Shown piece by piece: positions 52,312-62,602 of a DNA stretch of 64,000 bases. Under the pieces are notes generated by a model, which was not told the DNA's origin, made no database searches, and saw only the letters and a list, made by a program, of their open reading frames with translations. The stretch is from Achromobacter seleniivolatilans (GTDB lineage Bacteria > Pseudomonadota > Gammaproteobacteria > Burkholderiales > Burkholderiaceae_B): the NCBI RefSeq assembly GCF_030864005.1, contig NZ_CP132976.1:6262001-6326000 (forward strand). The letters are read 5' to 3'. Each line of letters starts with the position of its first letter. Position 1 is the stretch's first letter. Position numbers and translations under genes: made by a program.

Positions 52312-52563
52312 TCAACCTCCTGTGACGGGTTCGAACACCGCAACCTCGTCGCCCGGGCGGATCGGGGCCGCCGGTTTGGAATGGGTCTGGTTGATGGCCA
52401 GTTTCAGACGCGAGGCTGGCGCCAGTTGCGGATAACGTTCGCCCAGCGCGGCGAGCAATTGCGCGCCGGTGGATTCGCCTTCAAGAGGCCAAGCTTCGGT
52501 GCGCTTGCCGACCAGTTCGGCCACACGCGCAAAGTACAGAAGATTAATCGTTGCGCCATTCAC
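52312..52563 (-). CDS. moaD: Molybdopterin synthase sulfur carrier MoaD
   Basis: An 83-residue ubiquitin-like protein ending in the required diglycine (EPVTGG), where the thiocarboxylate forms. The start is GTG at 52563, eight bases after GGAGG; this overlaps the moaC end by 20 bases. Length fits the family. Confidence 0.92.
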   Translation of the reverse strand: MNGATINLLYFARVAELVGKRTEAWPLEGESTGAQLLAALGERYPQLAPASRLKLAINQTHSKPAAPIRPGDEVAVFEPVTGG

Positions 52564-53032
52564 CGCTTTTTCCTCCCGCCTTGTACTTAAGGCGAACTTG
52601 GTCAATCACAATGCCTTTGTCTGCCGCTTTGCACATATCGTAGATTGTCAGCGCGGCCACGCTGCAGGCCATCATGGCTTCCATTTCGACACCGGTCTTA
52701 TAGCTGGTGCGGCAGGTTGCCAGGATGTCGATGCGGTGCGCGGCATCGTCCAAAGCGAAGTCCACGCCAATGAACGCCAGCGGCAGGCTGTGGCACAGGG
52801 GAATGAGCTCGGCGCAGCGCTTGGCGGCCAGTATGGCGGCGACGCGCGCAGTGTTGAGCACTTCTCCCTTGCCTTGGCCAGGCGCCGTCAGCAGGCCATA
52901 GGCCACGGCATTCATGCGTACGCTGGCGGTGGCAATGGCCACGCGTTCGGAATCCGTCTTGGCGATGACGTCAACCATGCGGACCTGGCCGGCTTCATCC
53001 AGGTGGCTCAAAGTGGGGGTGGACGTGGGCAT
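52544..53032 (-). CDS. moaC: Cyclic pyranopterin monophosphate synthase MoaC
   Basis: A 162-residue enzyme completing step one after MoaA. Motifs: 'MVDVIAKTDSERVAIA', 'LIPLCHSLPL' and 'GVEMEAMMACSVAALTIYDMCKA' including catalytic K and D residues. It heads the minus-strand moaC-D-E-B-moeA run, divergent from the DUF748 gene. Confidence 0.95.
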   Translation of the reverse strand: MPTSTPTLSHLDEAGQVRMVDVIAKTDSERVAIATASVRMNAVAYGLLTAPGQGKGEVLNTARVAAILAAKRCAELIPLCHSLPLAFIGVDFALDDAAHRIDILATCRTSYKTGVEMEAMMACSVAALTIYDMCKAADKGIVIDQVRLKYKAGGKSGEWRND

Positions 53033-53169
53033 GGGAATCGGGATCGAGAATTGTTAATGTTTGAAAAGAGCGGCCCCGGCTGGCCGGGTACGGCCCTTGT
53101 TCCGCCTATGATAGACGAGCGCTAACCGGGGCGCGATAATCGCCTTCAACTCGTATCAGGAGACTCGCG

Positions 53170-56100
53170 ATGCCCTTGCGGATGCCCAAGCTTCGGTTCA
53201 CCCGCCGTGCTGGCAAAATCCTGTTAGGCATCCTGGCGTTTGCGCTGATCCTGTGCGGAGTTGCCGCCTGGCAAGTCCCCAAAGTGCTGCACAACGTCCT
53301 GACCGGGGATGTTTCCAAGATGATCGGCCGCGAAGTTTCCGTTGGCAAGATCACCTTCAATCCCTTCAATCTGACGGTGCGGGCGCGTGATCTGGCGGTT
53401 GCCCAGCCGGGTTCGCAAACGCCCCTGTTGACCCTGGCAGAGCTGGATGTCAGCGCCGCCTGGAGTTCCCTGTTCTGGTTTGCGCCGGTCGTTGATCGTC
53501 TGACACTGCGGCAGCCTAACATCGCGATCGTCCGCGAAGACGTCACTCGTTTCAACTTCTCTGATATACAGCAACGCGTCGCCGAAATGTCGGCCGCGCA
53601 GCCTGCCGAACCGCCCAAACCAGATGAAGGACTACCCCGGTTTTCCCTGAACAACATGGTGATCGAGGGCGGCTCCATCACGCTGGATGACAAAGTCACC
53701 GGGCGCAAGCAGGTCGTTGACGAGCTGACCGTGGGCGTGCCGTTTATCTCGAACTTCGGTTATGCCACGGATATCGATGTGCAGCCCCGGCTGCACCTGC
53801 GCATCAATGGCAGCCCGTTTGATCTGACTGGCGTGGCCCGTCCGTTCGATGTGGTGCCGTCTTCCACCCTGCGCGTGGCCTTCAACGGGCTGCAACTTGA
53901 GAAGTGGGCGGACGTCTGGCCGATGCCGCTGCCCTTCAAGGTGGAAAGCGCGCTGCTGGATTCCAATCTGCAGATCGTGTTTGAGCAACCCAAAGATGCG
54001 GTGCCAAAAATCCGGGTGGTGGGTGATCTGGGCCTGCGGCGCTTCGATCTGCGCGACCTGGCCGGGCAGCGGCTGGCAGCATGGAGCGCGCTGACCGTGA
54101 CTCGTCTGGAACTGGAGCCGATCGCCAAGCAGATCTATGTCGGCGAAGTGGGTCTTTGGGCGCCGCAGATCCACGTGCGGCGCTATGCCAATGAACATGT
54201 GAACTGGCAAGACGTGGTGGTCAAGCTGAAAGCGCTGGGTGGTGTCGCGCCAACCGACACCCCGGTGGCCGACAAGCTGAAGAAGGCCAGCGGCCTTACC
54301 GTGACCCCCAAGCCCGGCGCGGCCCAGACGCCGCCTGCACCCGCTTCGGGCACGGCGCCGGGCCCCGCCGCCACCTCGCCGCCAGCCGCCGTTCCGCCAG
54401 CAGCGCCGGGCGCCGTCCCGGCAGTAGCGCCAGGCGCTGCCGCTGAAACCACAGCCGCCGCACCGCCGGCCGAACCTGCGGACTGGAAGGTCACGCTGGA
54501 CGCCTTCAACCTGCATGAAGGCGAGCTCTATGTCACGGACGCGATCAGCAAGCTGGACTACGTGATGACCGGCATGGGCGTGACCGTCGAGGGCGTGAGC
54601 GTTCCCGAGGTCAAGGACCAGCCTGTCAATTTGTGGCTGACTGTGGATAACAGCACGGATGGTGGATGGATTCGCGCCAAAGGGCCGCTGGTCTTGAAGC
54701 CGTTGTCGCTGGAATTGGGCGTGCGGCTAGGCAACGTGGCGTTGGCGCCGCTGGCGCCTGCCGTGCGTAGCGTGGCGCCCATTGTGCTGCTGGACGGCCG
54801 CCTGGGCGCCACGGCACAGGTGCATGTGTTGGAGAAGAAAGGCGCGATCGACGCATCCGCCACCGCTGTGCAGGCGGATCTGACGCACTTCAAGGCACGG
54901 GATGAGTCGCTCAAGCCCGCGCTGGATATTGCGTTGCAAACACTGCGCATCACAGCCGACCGCCTGGCGATGGGTCCGGGACAAAGCAACTTTACGCTTG
55001 CTGCTGCCGGTATACAGGGCAACGGCAAGCTGGACCTGAAAGGCATGTTCACGCCGCAGCCGCTGACGCTCAAGACGTCCGTCGACTTGTCCGAATTGAA
55101 TGTGGCGTCGTTTGCCCCGTATGCGGCATCCAGTCTGAACGCCACGGTGCGCGCGATTACGCTGGGTGCTCGCGGCAATGTGGATTTTGTGGCCGCCGCC
55201 GGCAACGCGCCGATGAAGGTGAATTGGAAGGGCGGGGTGGAAGTCACCGGCGTCGATTTGCAAGACCGGGTCAATAACGACGACTTCCTGAACTGGAAGC
55301 GGTTGGGCTTTAGCGGTATGGATATCTCGGTGGCGGGCGACAAAATCGGCGCCAAGCTGGGCGATATCGCGCTGGAAGATTTCTACGGCCGCATTCTGCT
55401 CAATGCACAGGGCCGTCTGAACGTGATGGATTTGGTGGCGGCCCCCGGCCAGGCTGGCGGCTCCATTACGCAAGACACACAAACCCCGGGGCGCAAGGTC
55501 GAAACACCCGCAGCCGCGCCCGCGCCCGCGGCTTCCAAGAGCGGCGCCGGCATGCCGGATATCTCGGTCAATAGCGTCACGTTGTCGCGTGGCCGCATGA
55601 CGTTCACCGATCGTTTCGTCAAACCCAACTACGTGGCCGAACTTTCCGCCATTGAAGGCGCGATTACGGCGGTGTCGTCCACCAACCCGCAGCCTGCCAA
55701 AGTCAAAGTCACGGGCCGCGTCTACACGACGGCGCCTCTGTCCATCAGCGGAATTGTGCAGCCGTTCGCCAAATACTTGTCGCTAGACCTGAAGGCATCG
55801 GCCAAGGGCGTGGATCTGCCGCGCTTCAATACGTATTCCGCCAAATACGTCGGCTACCCGATCAAGCGCGGCAAGCTGTCGGTGGACCTTGAATACAAAA
55901 TCAAGGATCGCGCGTTGCAAGCGTCGAACCACGTGGTGTTGAACCAGCTGACCTTTGGCGACAAGACCAACAGCCCGGACGCCACCAAGCTGCCTGTACT
56001 GCTGGCGGTTGCGTTATTGAAGGACTCGCGCGGCAATATCGATATCAATCTGCCGATTTCGGGATCGCTGGATGATCCTGAGTTTTCAGTGGGCGGCATT

Positions 56101-56745
56101 GTGGTGCGCGTGTTGCTGAACCTGGTGGTCAAGGCTGTGACGTCGCCCTTCAGTCTGCTGGCCTCGGCGTTTGGCGGCGGCGAAGAACTGTCCTACGTGG
56201 AGTTCGCGCCGGGCAGCGCCGTGCTGACCGAAGACACCATGAAACGCATCGACACGCTGACCACGGCGCTGGTGGATCGTCCGGCGCTGAAGATGGACAT
56301 CAGCGGCCGCGCCGATCCCAAGACTGACCTGGAAGGTCTGCGTCAAGCCTGGGTCGACGGCCAGATTCGCGCCGCCAAGGCCGCTGCCACCGCCCCGCGC
56401 GGCAAGAAGCCCAGCGTGGCGGGCGTGCAGGTATCCGCCGCCGAGCGCGCAAAATATCTGGAAGAGGTCTACGACGACACGGACATCAAAGACAAGCCGC
56501 GCAATTTCATCGGCATGTCCAAGTCCGTTCCGCCAGACCAGATGGAAGCGATGCTGCGCAGTGTGGCGCCGGTGGGCGATGATCAGTTACGCCAATTGGC
56601 CGATTCCCGCGCGCAGGCGGTGTATGAGAAGTTGCAAGCCCATGAAGGACTCGCGGATCGAGTGTTCATCGTTGCCCCGCAACTGGACGCCGATGGCATC
56701 AAGGACGAGGGGCAACCCTCGCGCGTGGACTTCTCCCTGAAGTAA
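53170..56745 (+). CDS. Giant AsmA/DUF748-family protein
   Basis: A 1191-residue protein with one N-terminal membrane helix (about residues 14-36) and a very long periplasmic part rich in beta-strand repeats, of the DUF748/AsmA-like type. Such proteins are thought to help move phospholipids or assemble the outer membrane. A proline/alanine-rich linker of about 60 residues (near 385-445) and a second short one near 775-790 separate the blocks. The C-terminus has 'LSYVEFAPGSAVLT...' and 'RADPKTDLEGL', an OmpA-like peptidoglycan-binding pattern. Confidence 0.85.
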   Translation: MPLRMPKLRFTRRAGKILLGILAFALILCGVAAWQVPKVLHNVLTGDVSKMIGREVSVGKITFNPFNLTVRARDLAVAQPGSQTPLLTLAELDVSAAWSSLFWFAPVVDRLTLRQPNIAIVREDVTRFNFSDIQQRVAEMSAAQPAEPPKPDEGLPRFSLNNMVIEGGSITLDDKVTGRKQVVDELTVGVPFISNFGYATDIDVQPRLHLRINGSPFDLTGVARPFDVVPSSTLRVAFNGLQLEKWADVWPMPLPFKVESALLDSNLQIVFEQPKDAVPKIRVVGDLGLRRFDLRDLAGQRLAAWSALTVTRLELEPIAKQIYVGEVGLWAPQIHVRRYANEHVNWQDVVVKLKALGGVAPTDTPVADKLKKASGLTVTPKPGAAQTPPAPASGTAPGPAATSPPAAVPPAAPGAVPAVAPGAAAETTAAAPPAEPADWKVTLDAFNLHEGELYVTDAISKLDYVMTGMGVTVEGVSVPEVKDQPVNLWLTVDNSTDGGWIRAKGPLVLKPLSLELGVRLGNVALAPLAPAVRSVAPIVLLDGRLGATAQVHVLEKKGAIDASATAVQADLTHFKARDESLKPALDIALQTLRITADRLAMGPGQSNFTLAAAGIQGNGKLDLKGMFTPQPLTLKTSVDLSELNVASFAPYAASSLNATVRAITLGARGNVDFVAAAGNAPMKVNWKGGVEVTGVDLQDRVNNDDFLNWKRLGFSGMDISVAGDKIGAKLGDIALEDFYGRILLNAQGRLNVMDLVAAPGQAGGSITQDTQTPGRKVETPAAAPAPAASKSGAGMPDISVNSVTLSRGRMTFTDRFVKPNYVAELSAIEGAITAVSSTNPQPAKVKVTGRVYTTAPLSISGIVQPFAKYLSLDLKASAKGVDLPRFNTYSAKYVGYPIKRGKLSVDLEYKIKDRALQASNHVVLNQLTFGDKTNSPDATKLPVLLAVALLKDSRGNIDINLPISGSLDDPEFSVGGIVVRVLLNLVVKAVTSPFSLLASAFGGGEELSYVEFAPGSAVLTEDTMKRIDTLTTALVDRPALKMDISGRADPKTDLEGLRQAWVDGQIRAAKAAATAPRGKKPSVAGVQVSAAERAKYLEEVYDDTDIKDKPRNFIGMSKSVPPDQMEAMLRSVAPVGDDQLRQLADSRAQAVYEKLQAHEGLADRVFIVAPQLDADGIKDEGQPSRVDFSLK

Positions 56746-56809
56746 ACCCAGCCGGCCATTGGGGGTACGCCATGCGTCCCCCGGCCAGTCTTTTGCCAGG
56801 AGTTTTTCG

Positions 56810-57688
56810 ATGAAAGATCAGGACTCGCACTTCGATAGCCTTCTACCGCCGCTGAAGCTGGACCGGCGAGGCTTCATTGCCACCACGGTGGCAGCGGGCT
56901 TCTCCCTTGCAGCAGGTCCGGCCGTGGCGCAAACCGCGATCACCACCGACGCCAGCGGCTTGCTTGCAGGCAAGATCGATATCCCGACGCCCGACGGCAA
57001 GATGCCTGCCTACCGGGCTGCGCCGCTGGGTAAGAAGAACCTGTCCACGGTCATGGTGATCTCGGAAATTTTCGGGGTGCACGAGTACATCCAGGACGTC
57101 TGCCGCCGGCTGGCTCATCAGGGATATCTGGCTATTGCGCCTGAACTCTTTGCGCGTCAGGGCGATCCTTCTCAGTACACCGAGATCCCTAAATTGCAGG
57201 CCGCAATCATCAGCAAGGTCCCGGATGCTCAAGTGCAGAGCGATCTGGATACGACCGCAGCGTGGGCCGCTGCCCACGGCGGTAATCCGGAAAAGCTGGG
57301 CATCATGGGCTTTTGCTGGGGCGGCCGCCAAGTGTGGCTCTATGCCGACCGCAACCCCAAACTGAAGTGCGGCGCTGCCTGGTACGGTCAGCTCGCGGGG
57401 GATTCCACCGAGCTGAAACCCAAGTCAGTGCTCAGTTTGGTAAATGACCTGAAGGCGCCGGTGCTGGGCGCCTATGGCGGCAAAGACGCCGGCATTCCGC
57501 TAACGGATGTGGATCGCATGCGGATAGAACTGGCGCAGGGTCCGGCGGCGGCCAAGGCCTCCCGGATCGATGTGTATCCCGATGCGCCGCATGCTTTTCA
57601 TGCTGACTATCGGCCGTCTTACCGGAAGCCTGAGGCAGAACAGGCTTGGAATCGGATGTTGGATTGGTTCAAGCAAAACGGGCTTTGA
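56810..57688 (+). CDS. Dienelactone hydrolase family protein, exported
   Basis: A 292-residue alpha/beta hydrolase with a Tat-type signal (LDRRGFIATTVAAGFSLAAG, residues 18-37). The DLH catalytic triad is Cys-Asp-His: C169 in GFCWGG, D226 in GGKDAGIP and H261 in DAPHAF. The ATG at 56810 has AGGAG upstream. Cytoplasmic DLH opens dienelactones in chlorocatechol breakdown; the role of exported members such as this is unclear. It follows the DUF748 gene by 64 bases. Confidence 0.9.
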   Translation: MKDQDSHFDSLLPPLKLDRRGFIATTVAAGFSLAAGPAVAQTAITTDASGLLAGKIDIPTPDGKMPAYRAAPLGKKNLSTVMVISEIFGVHEYIQDVCRRLAHQGYLAIAPELFARQGDPSQYTEIPKLQAAIISKVPDAQVQSDLDTTAAWAAAHGGNPEKLGIMGFCWGGRQVWLYADRNPKLKCGAAWYGQLAGDSTELKPKSVLSLVNDLKAPVLGAYGGKDAGIPLTDVDRMRIELAQGPAAAKASRIDVYPDAPHAFHADYRPSYRKPEAEQAWNRMLDWFKQNGL

Positions 57689-57763
57689 AGGGGAGGGGCG
57701 ACACGCAGACACGCGCGTTGTGGGGCAACCTGCATCAATCGTGGCCCGGCATCCGCTCGCAAA

Positions 57764-58189
57764 CTACGGCGCCTCCTCTCCCGGCAACCCATCGCTGACC
57801 TCGGCCAGCGCATTCTTCATGTCTTCATATCCAATCGCGCGCTCATTCTGAAAACTGGCGAGGACGCCGCGGCAACCGTCCACGCCGGACTTCTTCATCT
57901 CGTCCATCATCGTCTTGCCGTCTTCCAACCCTTTTTGGAACTGCGTGTCATAGCTGGCAGACGCAAACCCGTACTCCTTCGCGTACTGCATCAGGTTCTT
58001 GCGCGCCGTTGCTTCATGTTGGGCCAGGTCGGGTTCGGATGCCCCGCAAGCGCGGGCCGCGCCATTGGACGCGCCGGCGGCGGCGATGAACAAGTCGTAC
58101 TGGGCCTGTTCGGCGGTGTCCGGGGCCGCCAGGGCGGGGGCGGCGGCCGTGGACAGCACCCAGGCCAGGCCGGTCAAGAGCTTACGCAT
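57764..58189 (-). CDS. Secreted hypothetical protein
   Basis: A 141-residue protein with signal peptide (about residues 1-22, ALA). The mature part is helical and has two cysteines (C48, C106) that could form a disulfide. I recognise no family. It lies alone between the convergent hydrolase gene and the divergent peroxiredoxin gene. Confidence 0.75.
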   Translation of the reverse strand: MRKLLTGLAWVLSTAAAPALAAPDTAEQAQYDLFIAAAGASNGAARACGASEPDLAQHEATARKNLMQYAKEYGFASASYDTQFQKGLEDGKTMMDEMKKSGVDGCRGVLASFQNERAIGYEDMKNALAEVSDGLPGEEAP

Positions 58190-58428
58190 CAGTGAATCTC
58201 CGCATGTTGCCCACAGGCCTTAATAGGCCGGGGCGGGCTGGGGGTTACTCCGCCATTATGTCAATTTGCCGTTTCTCATTCGTAAAGCTTGGGTATGGAG
58301 TCGTTTCAGACTGTGCATCTTCTTTTCCTTCACCCAATCAGCCTGCAAGCGGGCCGCGCAGGAACTATGATGGGGGCTGTGAGGCGCTCCTGCCTCAATG
58401 CATTGCCCCCATTCTTCTGGAGCTCTAC

Positions 58429-58932
58429 ATGACGATCAAAGTCGGCGACCGCGTGCCGGATGGCACCCTGACCGAATTCATCGAAACCGAAACCGCCGGC
58501 TGCTCGCTGGGTCCCAACGCGTTCCAGGTCGCTGACCTGACCCGTGGCAAGACCATTGCGCTGTTTGCCGTGCCGGGCGCCTTTACGCCCACCTGCTCGG
58601 CCAAGCATCTGCCGGGTTATGTGGAACAGGCCGCCGCGCTGAAGGCCAAGGGCGTGGATGAAATCTGGTGCGTGTCCGTCAACGACGCTTTCGTCATGGG
58701 CGCCTGGGGCCGCGAGCAAAAGACCGACGGCAAGGTTCGCATGCTGGCCGACGGTTCTGCTCTGTGGACGAAGGAACTCGGCCTGGAACTGGACCTGATC
58801 GCTCGCGGCATGGGCGTGCGTTCGCAACGCTACTCGGCCCTGATCGTCGACGGTGTCGTCAAGCATCTGAATGTGGAAGCCGCTGGCAAGTTTGAAGTCA
58901 GCGACGCCAACACGATGCTTTCGCAAGCCTGA
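58429..58932 (+). CDS. Peroxiredoxin (Prx5-type)
   Basis: A 167-residue thioredoxin-fold peroxidase with the Prx5 active site VPGAFTPTCSAKHLPG; peroxidatic cysteine C56. It reduces hydrogen peroxide or organic peroxides, with glutathione/glutaredoxin or thioredoxin as reductant. The ATG at 58429 has GGAG six bases upstream. No clear OxyR site was seen in the 239-base upstream gap. Confidence 0.93.
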   Translation: MTIKVGDRVPDGTLTEFIETETAGCSLGPNAFQVADLTRGKTIALFAVPGAFTPTCSAKHLPGYVEQAAALKAKGVDEIWCVSVNDAFVMGAWGREQKTDGKVRMLADGSALWTKELGLELDLIARGMGVRSQRYSALIVDGVVKHLNVEAAGKFEVSDANTMLSQA

Positions 58933-59017
58933 TCCCACGTAGTTCCTGTTTTACCGCTCAACGCGGCGGGTCGCCTTGCGGCCTGCCGCGCTAATGCCAG
59001 CAGCGGTTGCTGACGCC

Positions 59018-60466
59018 ATGCTCGCCACCATCTCATCCTTCTCGTCGCTTTACTTCGCGACCTTGCTGATGCTTATCGGCACAGGTCTGTTCAACACCTA
59101 CATGGGCCTCAGACTGACTGCGCAGTCAGTCAGCGAAGTGTGGATCGGCGCCCTGATCGCCGGTTACTACCTGGGCCTTGTGTGTGGCGCGCGTCTTGGG
59201 CACAAGCTCATCATCCGCGTCGGCCATATCCGGGCGTTTGTCGCCTGTGCGGCCATTGCCACCAGCATGATCCTGGCCCAGACGCTGGTCGATTCCATGC
59301 CCTTGTGGCTGGTGTTCCGCGTCATCTCTGGTGTCGTCATGGTGACCGAGTTCATGGTCATCGAAAGCTGGCTGAACGAACAAACTGAAAACCACCAGCG
59401 CGGCCGGGTCTTTTCGGTCTATATGGTGGTTTCCGGGCTGGGCACCGTGCTGGGGCAATTGGCCCTGACCGCCTACGCCACGCTGGATTTGCGGCCGCTG
59501 ACGCTGGTGGCCATGTGCCTGGTGCTCTGCCTGGTGCCGATTGCCGTGACGGCGCGCTCCCACCCGCCCACGCCGCTGCCAGCGCCGCTGGATATCCGTT
59601 TCTTCATGCGGCGCGTTCCGCTGTCGATGACGGTGTTGTTTGTGGCGGGCAATCTGTCCGGGGCGTTTTATGGTCTGGCGGCGGTCTACGGCGCCAAACA
59701 TGGCTTGTCCACATCGCAAGCGGCTGTGTTCGTGGCAGCTGCGGTAACCGCAGGGCTGTTGTCGCAATGGCCTATGGGTTGGCTGTCCGACCGCATCAAT
59801 CGGCCAGGCCTGATCCGTTTCAACGCCTTGTTGCTGGTGTTGTTGCCCACCGTAATGTGGGGCTGGATCACATTGCCGTATTGGGCAATGGTGGCGCTGT
59901 CCTGCGTGTTTGGCGTGTTGCAGTTCACGCTGTATCCCCTGGGCGCCGCCTTTGCGAACGATCACGTCGAATCCGAACGGCGAGTCAGCCTGTCTGCCGT
60001 GCTGCTGATGACATACGGCGTGGGCGCCTGTATAGGCCCCATGGTCGCCGGTTTGTTGATGTCGGTGGCGGGGCCCAGCATGTATTACGTATTTATCTCA
60101 GCCTGCGCCCTGATTCTGGTCTGGCAAGTGCGCCCGACGCGTGTCACCGGCGCGCATCAGGTGGACGAGGCGCCCACGCACTTCGTTGCCATGCCCGATA
60201 CCTTGCAAAGCTCGCCCGCATCGGCGGTGCTCGATCCGCGCGTGGACCCCGAGAACGACATCGCAATGGAAATGGTGCAGCCCGACGCCTCCGCAGCCCC
60301 GGCGCCACCCGCGCCGGAACCCGCTGTGGAGGATGCGGCAGGCGAACCTGCGGCAGGCGACCCTGCGGCAGGCGGTCCTGCGGCAGGCGAACCCGCGGCA
60401 GGCGATCCCGCAGCAGAGCCCGAAGCGCCAGCTGAACCCGAACGCCAGGCCCGCACCGGCACTTAG
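59018..60466 (+). CDS. MFS transporter (YcaD-like) with repeat-built acidic tail
   Basis: A 482-residue transporter with about 12 helices in residues 1-375 and the MFS loop 'GARLGHKLIIRVGHIRA' near 55-72. After the last helix a cytoplasmic tail of about 105 residues ends in pentapeptide repeats (AAGEP/AAGDP/AAGGP) and is rich in Ala, Pro, Glu. The start at 59018 fits the first helix; an ATG eight codons earlier (58994) is possible. The substrate is unknown. It ends five bases from the convergent EamA gene. Confidence 0.85.
   Translation: MLATISSFSSLYFATLLMLIGTGLFNTYMGLRLTAQSVSEVWIGALIAGYYLGLVCGARLGHKLIIRVGHIRAFVACAAIATSMILAQTLVDSMPLWLVFRVISGVVMVTEFMVIESWLNEQTENHQRGRVFSVYMVVSGLGTVLGQLALTAYATLDLRPLTLVAMCLVLCLVPIAVTARSHPPTPLPAPLDIRFFMRRVPLSMTVLFVAGNLSGAFYGLAAVYGAKHGLSTSQAAVFVAAAVTAGLLSQWPMGWLSDRINRPGLIRFNALLLVLLPTVMWGWITLPYWAMVALSCVFGVLQFTLYPLGAAFANDHVESERRVSLSAVLLMTYGVGACIGPMVAGLLMSVAGPSMYYVFISACALILVWQVRPTRVTGAHQVDEAPTHFVAMPDTLQSSPASAVLDPRVDPENDIAMEMVQPDASAAPAPPAPEPAVEDAAGEPAAGDPAAGGPAAGEPAAGDPAAEPEAPAEPERQARTGT
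60335..60424 (+). repeat. 15-base tandem repeat coding AAG[E/D/G]P
   Basis: Five full units of gcggcaggcgaacct-type sequence (60335-60409) and a sixth diverged unit lie in frame in the MFS C-terminus. Units differ mainly at codons 4 and 5, so the array could change in copy number without shifting frame. Confidence 0.9.
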
Positions 60467-60471
60467 GACTC

Positions 60472-61341
60472 TTACCAGGGCGCCATCAGTACGATGGCGC
60501 CCAGTGCCAGCGCAATACCGGCCGCGTTGATCCGAGTCAGCGGTTCGCGAAACACCAGGGCGCCGACCAGAGTGCCCAGCGTGATCACCCCCATGTTCAT
60601 GGACGCAAAGACCAGCGCGGGGTGTTCAGGCAAGGATTGATGGGCACGGATGTAGGTCAGAATATTGCCGAAATTGGCCAGTCCCAACGCGACGCCCGCC
60701 AGCAGATGACGCCCCTCCCAGCGCACGCGGCGCCACAGCAGATAGACCAGCATCAGCACACCCGCCAGCACAAAAGCCAGCAGCAAGCCCCCCGCAAAAG
60801 CGGTGCCGGCGCGCGCGACCTGCTTGAACAGAATGTCGATCACGCCATATCCCGCCCAGACCACCAGCGGCCATACCCAGATACTGCGCCCGTCGGCGGG
60901 CCCATCATGCCCGGCTGCGGGACGGCGCAGCAGGCAGGCCAGTGCGCTGAATGCCAGCAGGATTGCAGCCAGTTTCCGGCCGCTGACCGGCTCGCCAAAG
61001 AGCAGGAATGCCGCCAGCAGCGGGATGAAAAGCGACAAGCGTTGCGCGGCGTCGCTGCGGACGATGCCGGCGTGGCGCACCGCGGCCGCCATGGCCAGGA
61101 AGACGCTGGGCAGCAGCACGCCCAACGCCGCTAACACCAGCCAAGGCGTGGCCGGTGTCAGCAAACGGGCGGCATCCGGCCGCAATACTGCCCAGCAGAG
61201 CAGGGCAGCGACGGCGTAGTTCATCGCGATCGCCTGGCGCACATCCACCTGATAGCGGCGGGCCAGTTTCAGCAAGACGGCGACAGTGACGCTGAATCCC
61301 ACGCTGGCCAGCAGGTACAGAATGCCTGATGTCAGCGGCAC
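60472..61341 (-). CDS. EamA/DMT-family transporter
   Basis: A 289-residue inner-membrane protein with about ten helices in two EamA-like halves; the second half ends with '[42 protein letters not shown]', a DMT-family pattern. Substrate unknown. Its start overlaps the end of bioB by ten bases, so it is translated with bioB; transport of biotin or a precursor is possible but speculative. Confidence 0.85.
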   Translation of the reverse strand: MPLTSGILYLLASVGFSVTVAVLLKLARRYQVDVRQAIAMNYAVAALLCWAVLRPDAARLLTPATPWLVLAALGVLLPSVFLAMAAAVRHAGIVRSDAAQRLSLFIPLLAAFLLFGEPVSGRKLAAILLAFSALACLLRRPAAGHDGPADGRSIWVWPLVVWAGYGVIDILFKQVARAGTAFAGGLLLAFVLAGVLMLVYLLWRRVRWEGRHLLAGVALGLANFGNILTYIRAHQSLPEHPALVFASMNMGVITLGTLVGALVFREPLTRINAAGIALALGAIVLMAPW

Positions 61342-62348
61342 GCCACGCTCTCATGGTGGTGCTGTGCCGCGTCTACCCGCATTCCCAGGCGTTGCAGCAG
61401 GAGCTGGTCGGCCTGCATCTGTGGATTGGCGGTGGTCAACAGCGCGTCGCCGTAGAACATGGAGTTCGCGCCCGCCATGAAGCACAACGCTTGCAGCGCA
61501 TCGTCCATGGCTTCGCGGCCTGCCGAGAGGCGCACCGCTGCGCGCGGCATGGTGATGCGAGCCACCGCGATTGTGCGGACGAATTCAAAGGGGTCCAACG
61601 CCTCGACGTTGGCGAGCGGCGTGCCTTCGACCTGCACCAGATTGTTGATTGGCACCGACTCGGGATACGGCTCCATACTGGCGAGCTGGGCGATCAGGCC
61701 CGCGCGTTCTCGCCGCGACTCGCCCATGCCTACGATGCCGCCGCAGCACACATTGATGCCGGCGTCGCGCACGCGGTCCAGCGTGTCCAGGCGGTCCTGG
61801 TAGGTGCGGGTGGAAATGATCTTGCCGTAGAACTCCGGCGAGGTGTCCAGGTTGTGGTTGTAGTAATCCAGCCCGGCGTCCTTCAACTGTTCCGCCTGGC
61901 CTTCGCGCAGCATGCCCAGCGTCACGCAGGTTTCCAGCCCCAGTGCTTTGACCGCCGTGATCATTTCGGCCACCGCCTCCAGATGGTGCGGTTTGGGGCT
62001 GCGCCAAGCAGCGCCCATGCAGAAACGCTGGGCGCCCCCTGCTTGCGCGGCGCTGGCGGCTGCCACAACGTCGGCCAAGGGCATCAGCTTATCGGCGTCC
62101 AGTCCGGTGTCGTAATGCGAAGACTGCGGGCAGTAGGCGCAATCTTCAGGACAGCCGCCGGTCTTGATCGACAGCAGGCTGGATAACTGGATGGTGTTGG
62201 GATCGAAATGAGCGCGATGCGTCTGCTGCGCGCGATGCACCAGGTCCATGAATGGCAGCTCGTAGAGCGCAAGAATGTCGGCCGTGCTCCAAGCGGGTGC
62301 AGGCAAGTGCTTGGACGTCGTGGGGACGGGGATAAAGGCGGTCTGCAT
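61332..62348 (-). CDS. bioB: Biotin synthase
   Basis: A 338-residue radical-SAM enzyme that inserts sulfur into dethiobiotin. The 4Fe-4S motif is CPEDCAYC (C66, C70, C73); conserved 'RFCMGAAWR', '[30 protein letters not shown]' and '[12 protein letters not shown]' follow, with ligands of the 2Fe-2S cluster. Other bio genes are not adjacent. It supplies the cofactor needed by urea carboxylase in this window, among others. Confidence 0.96.
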   Translation of the reverse strand: MQTAFIPVPTTSKHLPAPAWSTADILALYELPFMDLVHRAQQTHRAHFDPNTIQLSSLLSIKTGGCPEDCAYCPQSSHYDTGLDADKLMPLADVVAAASAAQAGGAQRFCMGAAWRSPKPHHLEAVAEMITAVKALGLETCVTLGMLREGQAEQLKDAGLDYYNHNLDTSPEFYGKIISTRTYQDRLDTLDRVRDAGINVCCGGIVGMGESRRERAGLIAQLASMEPYPESVPINNLVQVEGTPLANVEALDPFEFVRTIAVARITMPRAAVRLSAGREAMDDALQALCFMAGANSMFYGDALLTTANPQMQADQLLLQRLGMRVDAAQHHHESVACR

Positions 62349-62602
62349 GAACGGGCTCCAGTCAGTCTTACGGGGATCGCGCCGCTTCCCTCAGAACAGG
62401 CAAAGGCGGATCGGCGGATCGTAAGAACCTGCGCAGGGTTTGCGCAACGTGGGCCGAAGGGGTGAAAATGCCAGCGCAATGGCGGCAAGTTACATAAAAA
62501 TGCAGTGTTTTGGAGGGTGCGGCGGTCTAACTCGGCGCTATCTTCGGCGACGCCGCTACCCTGAATAATTTGCTTCCAATTGTTAACGGAGACTTTTAAT
62601 GC

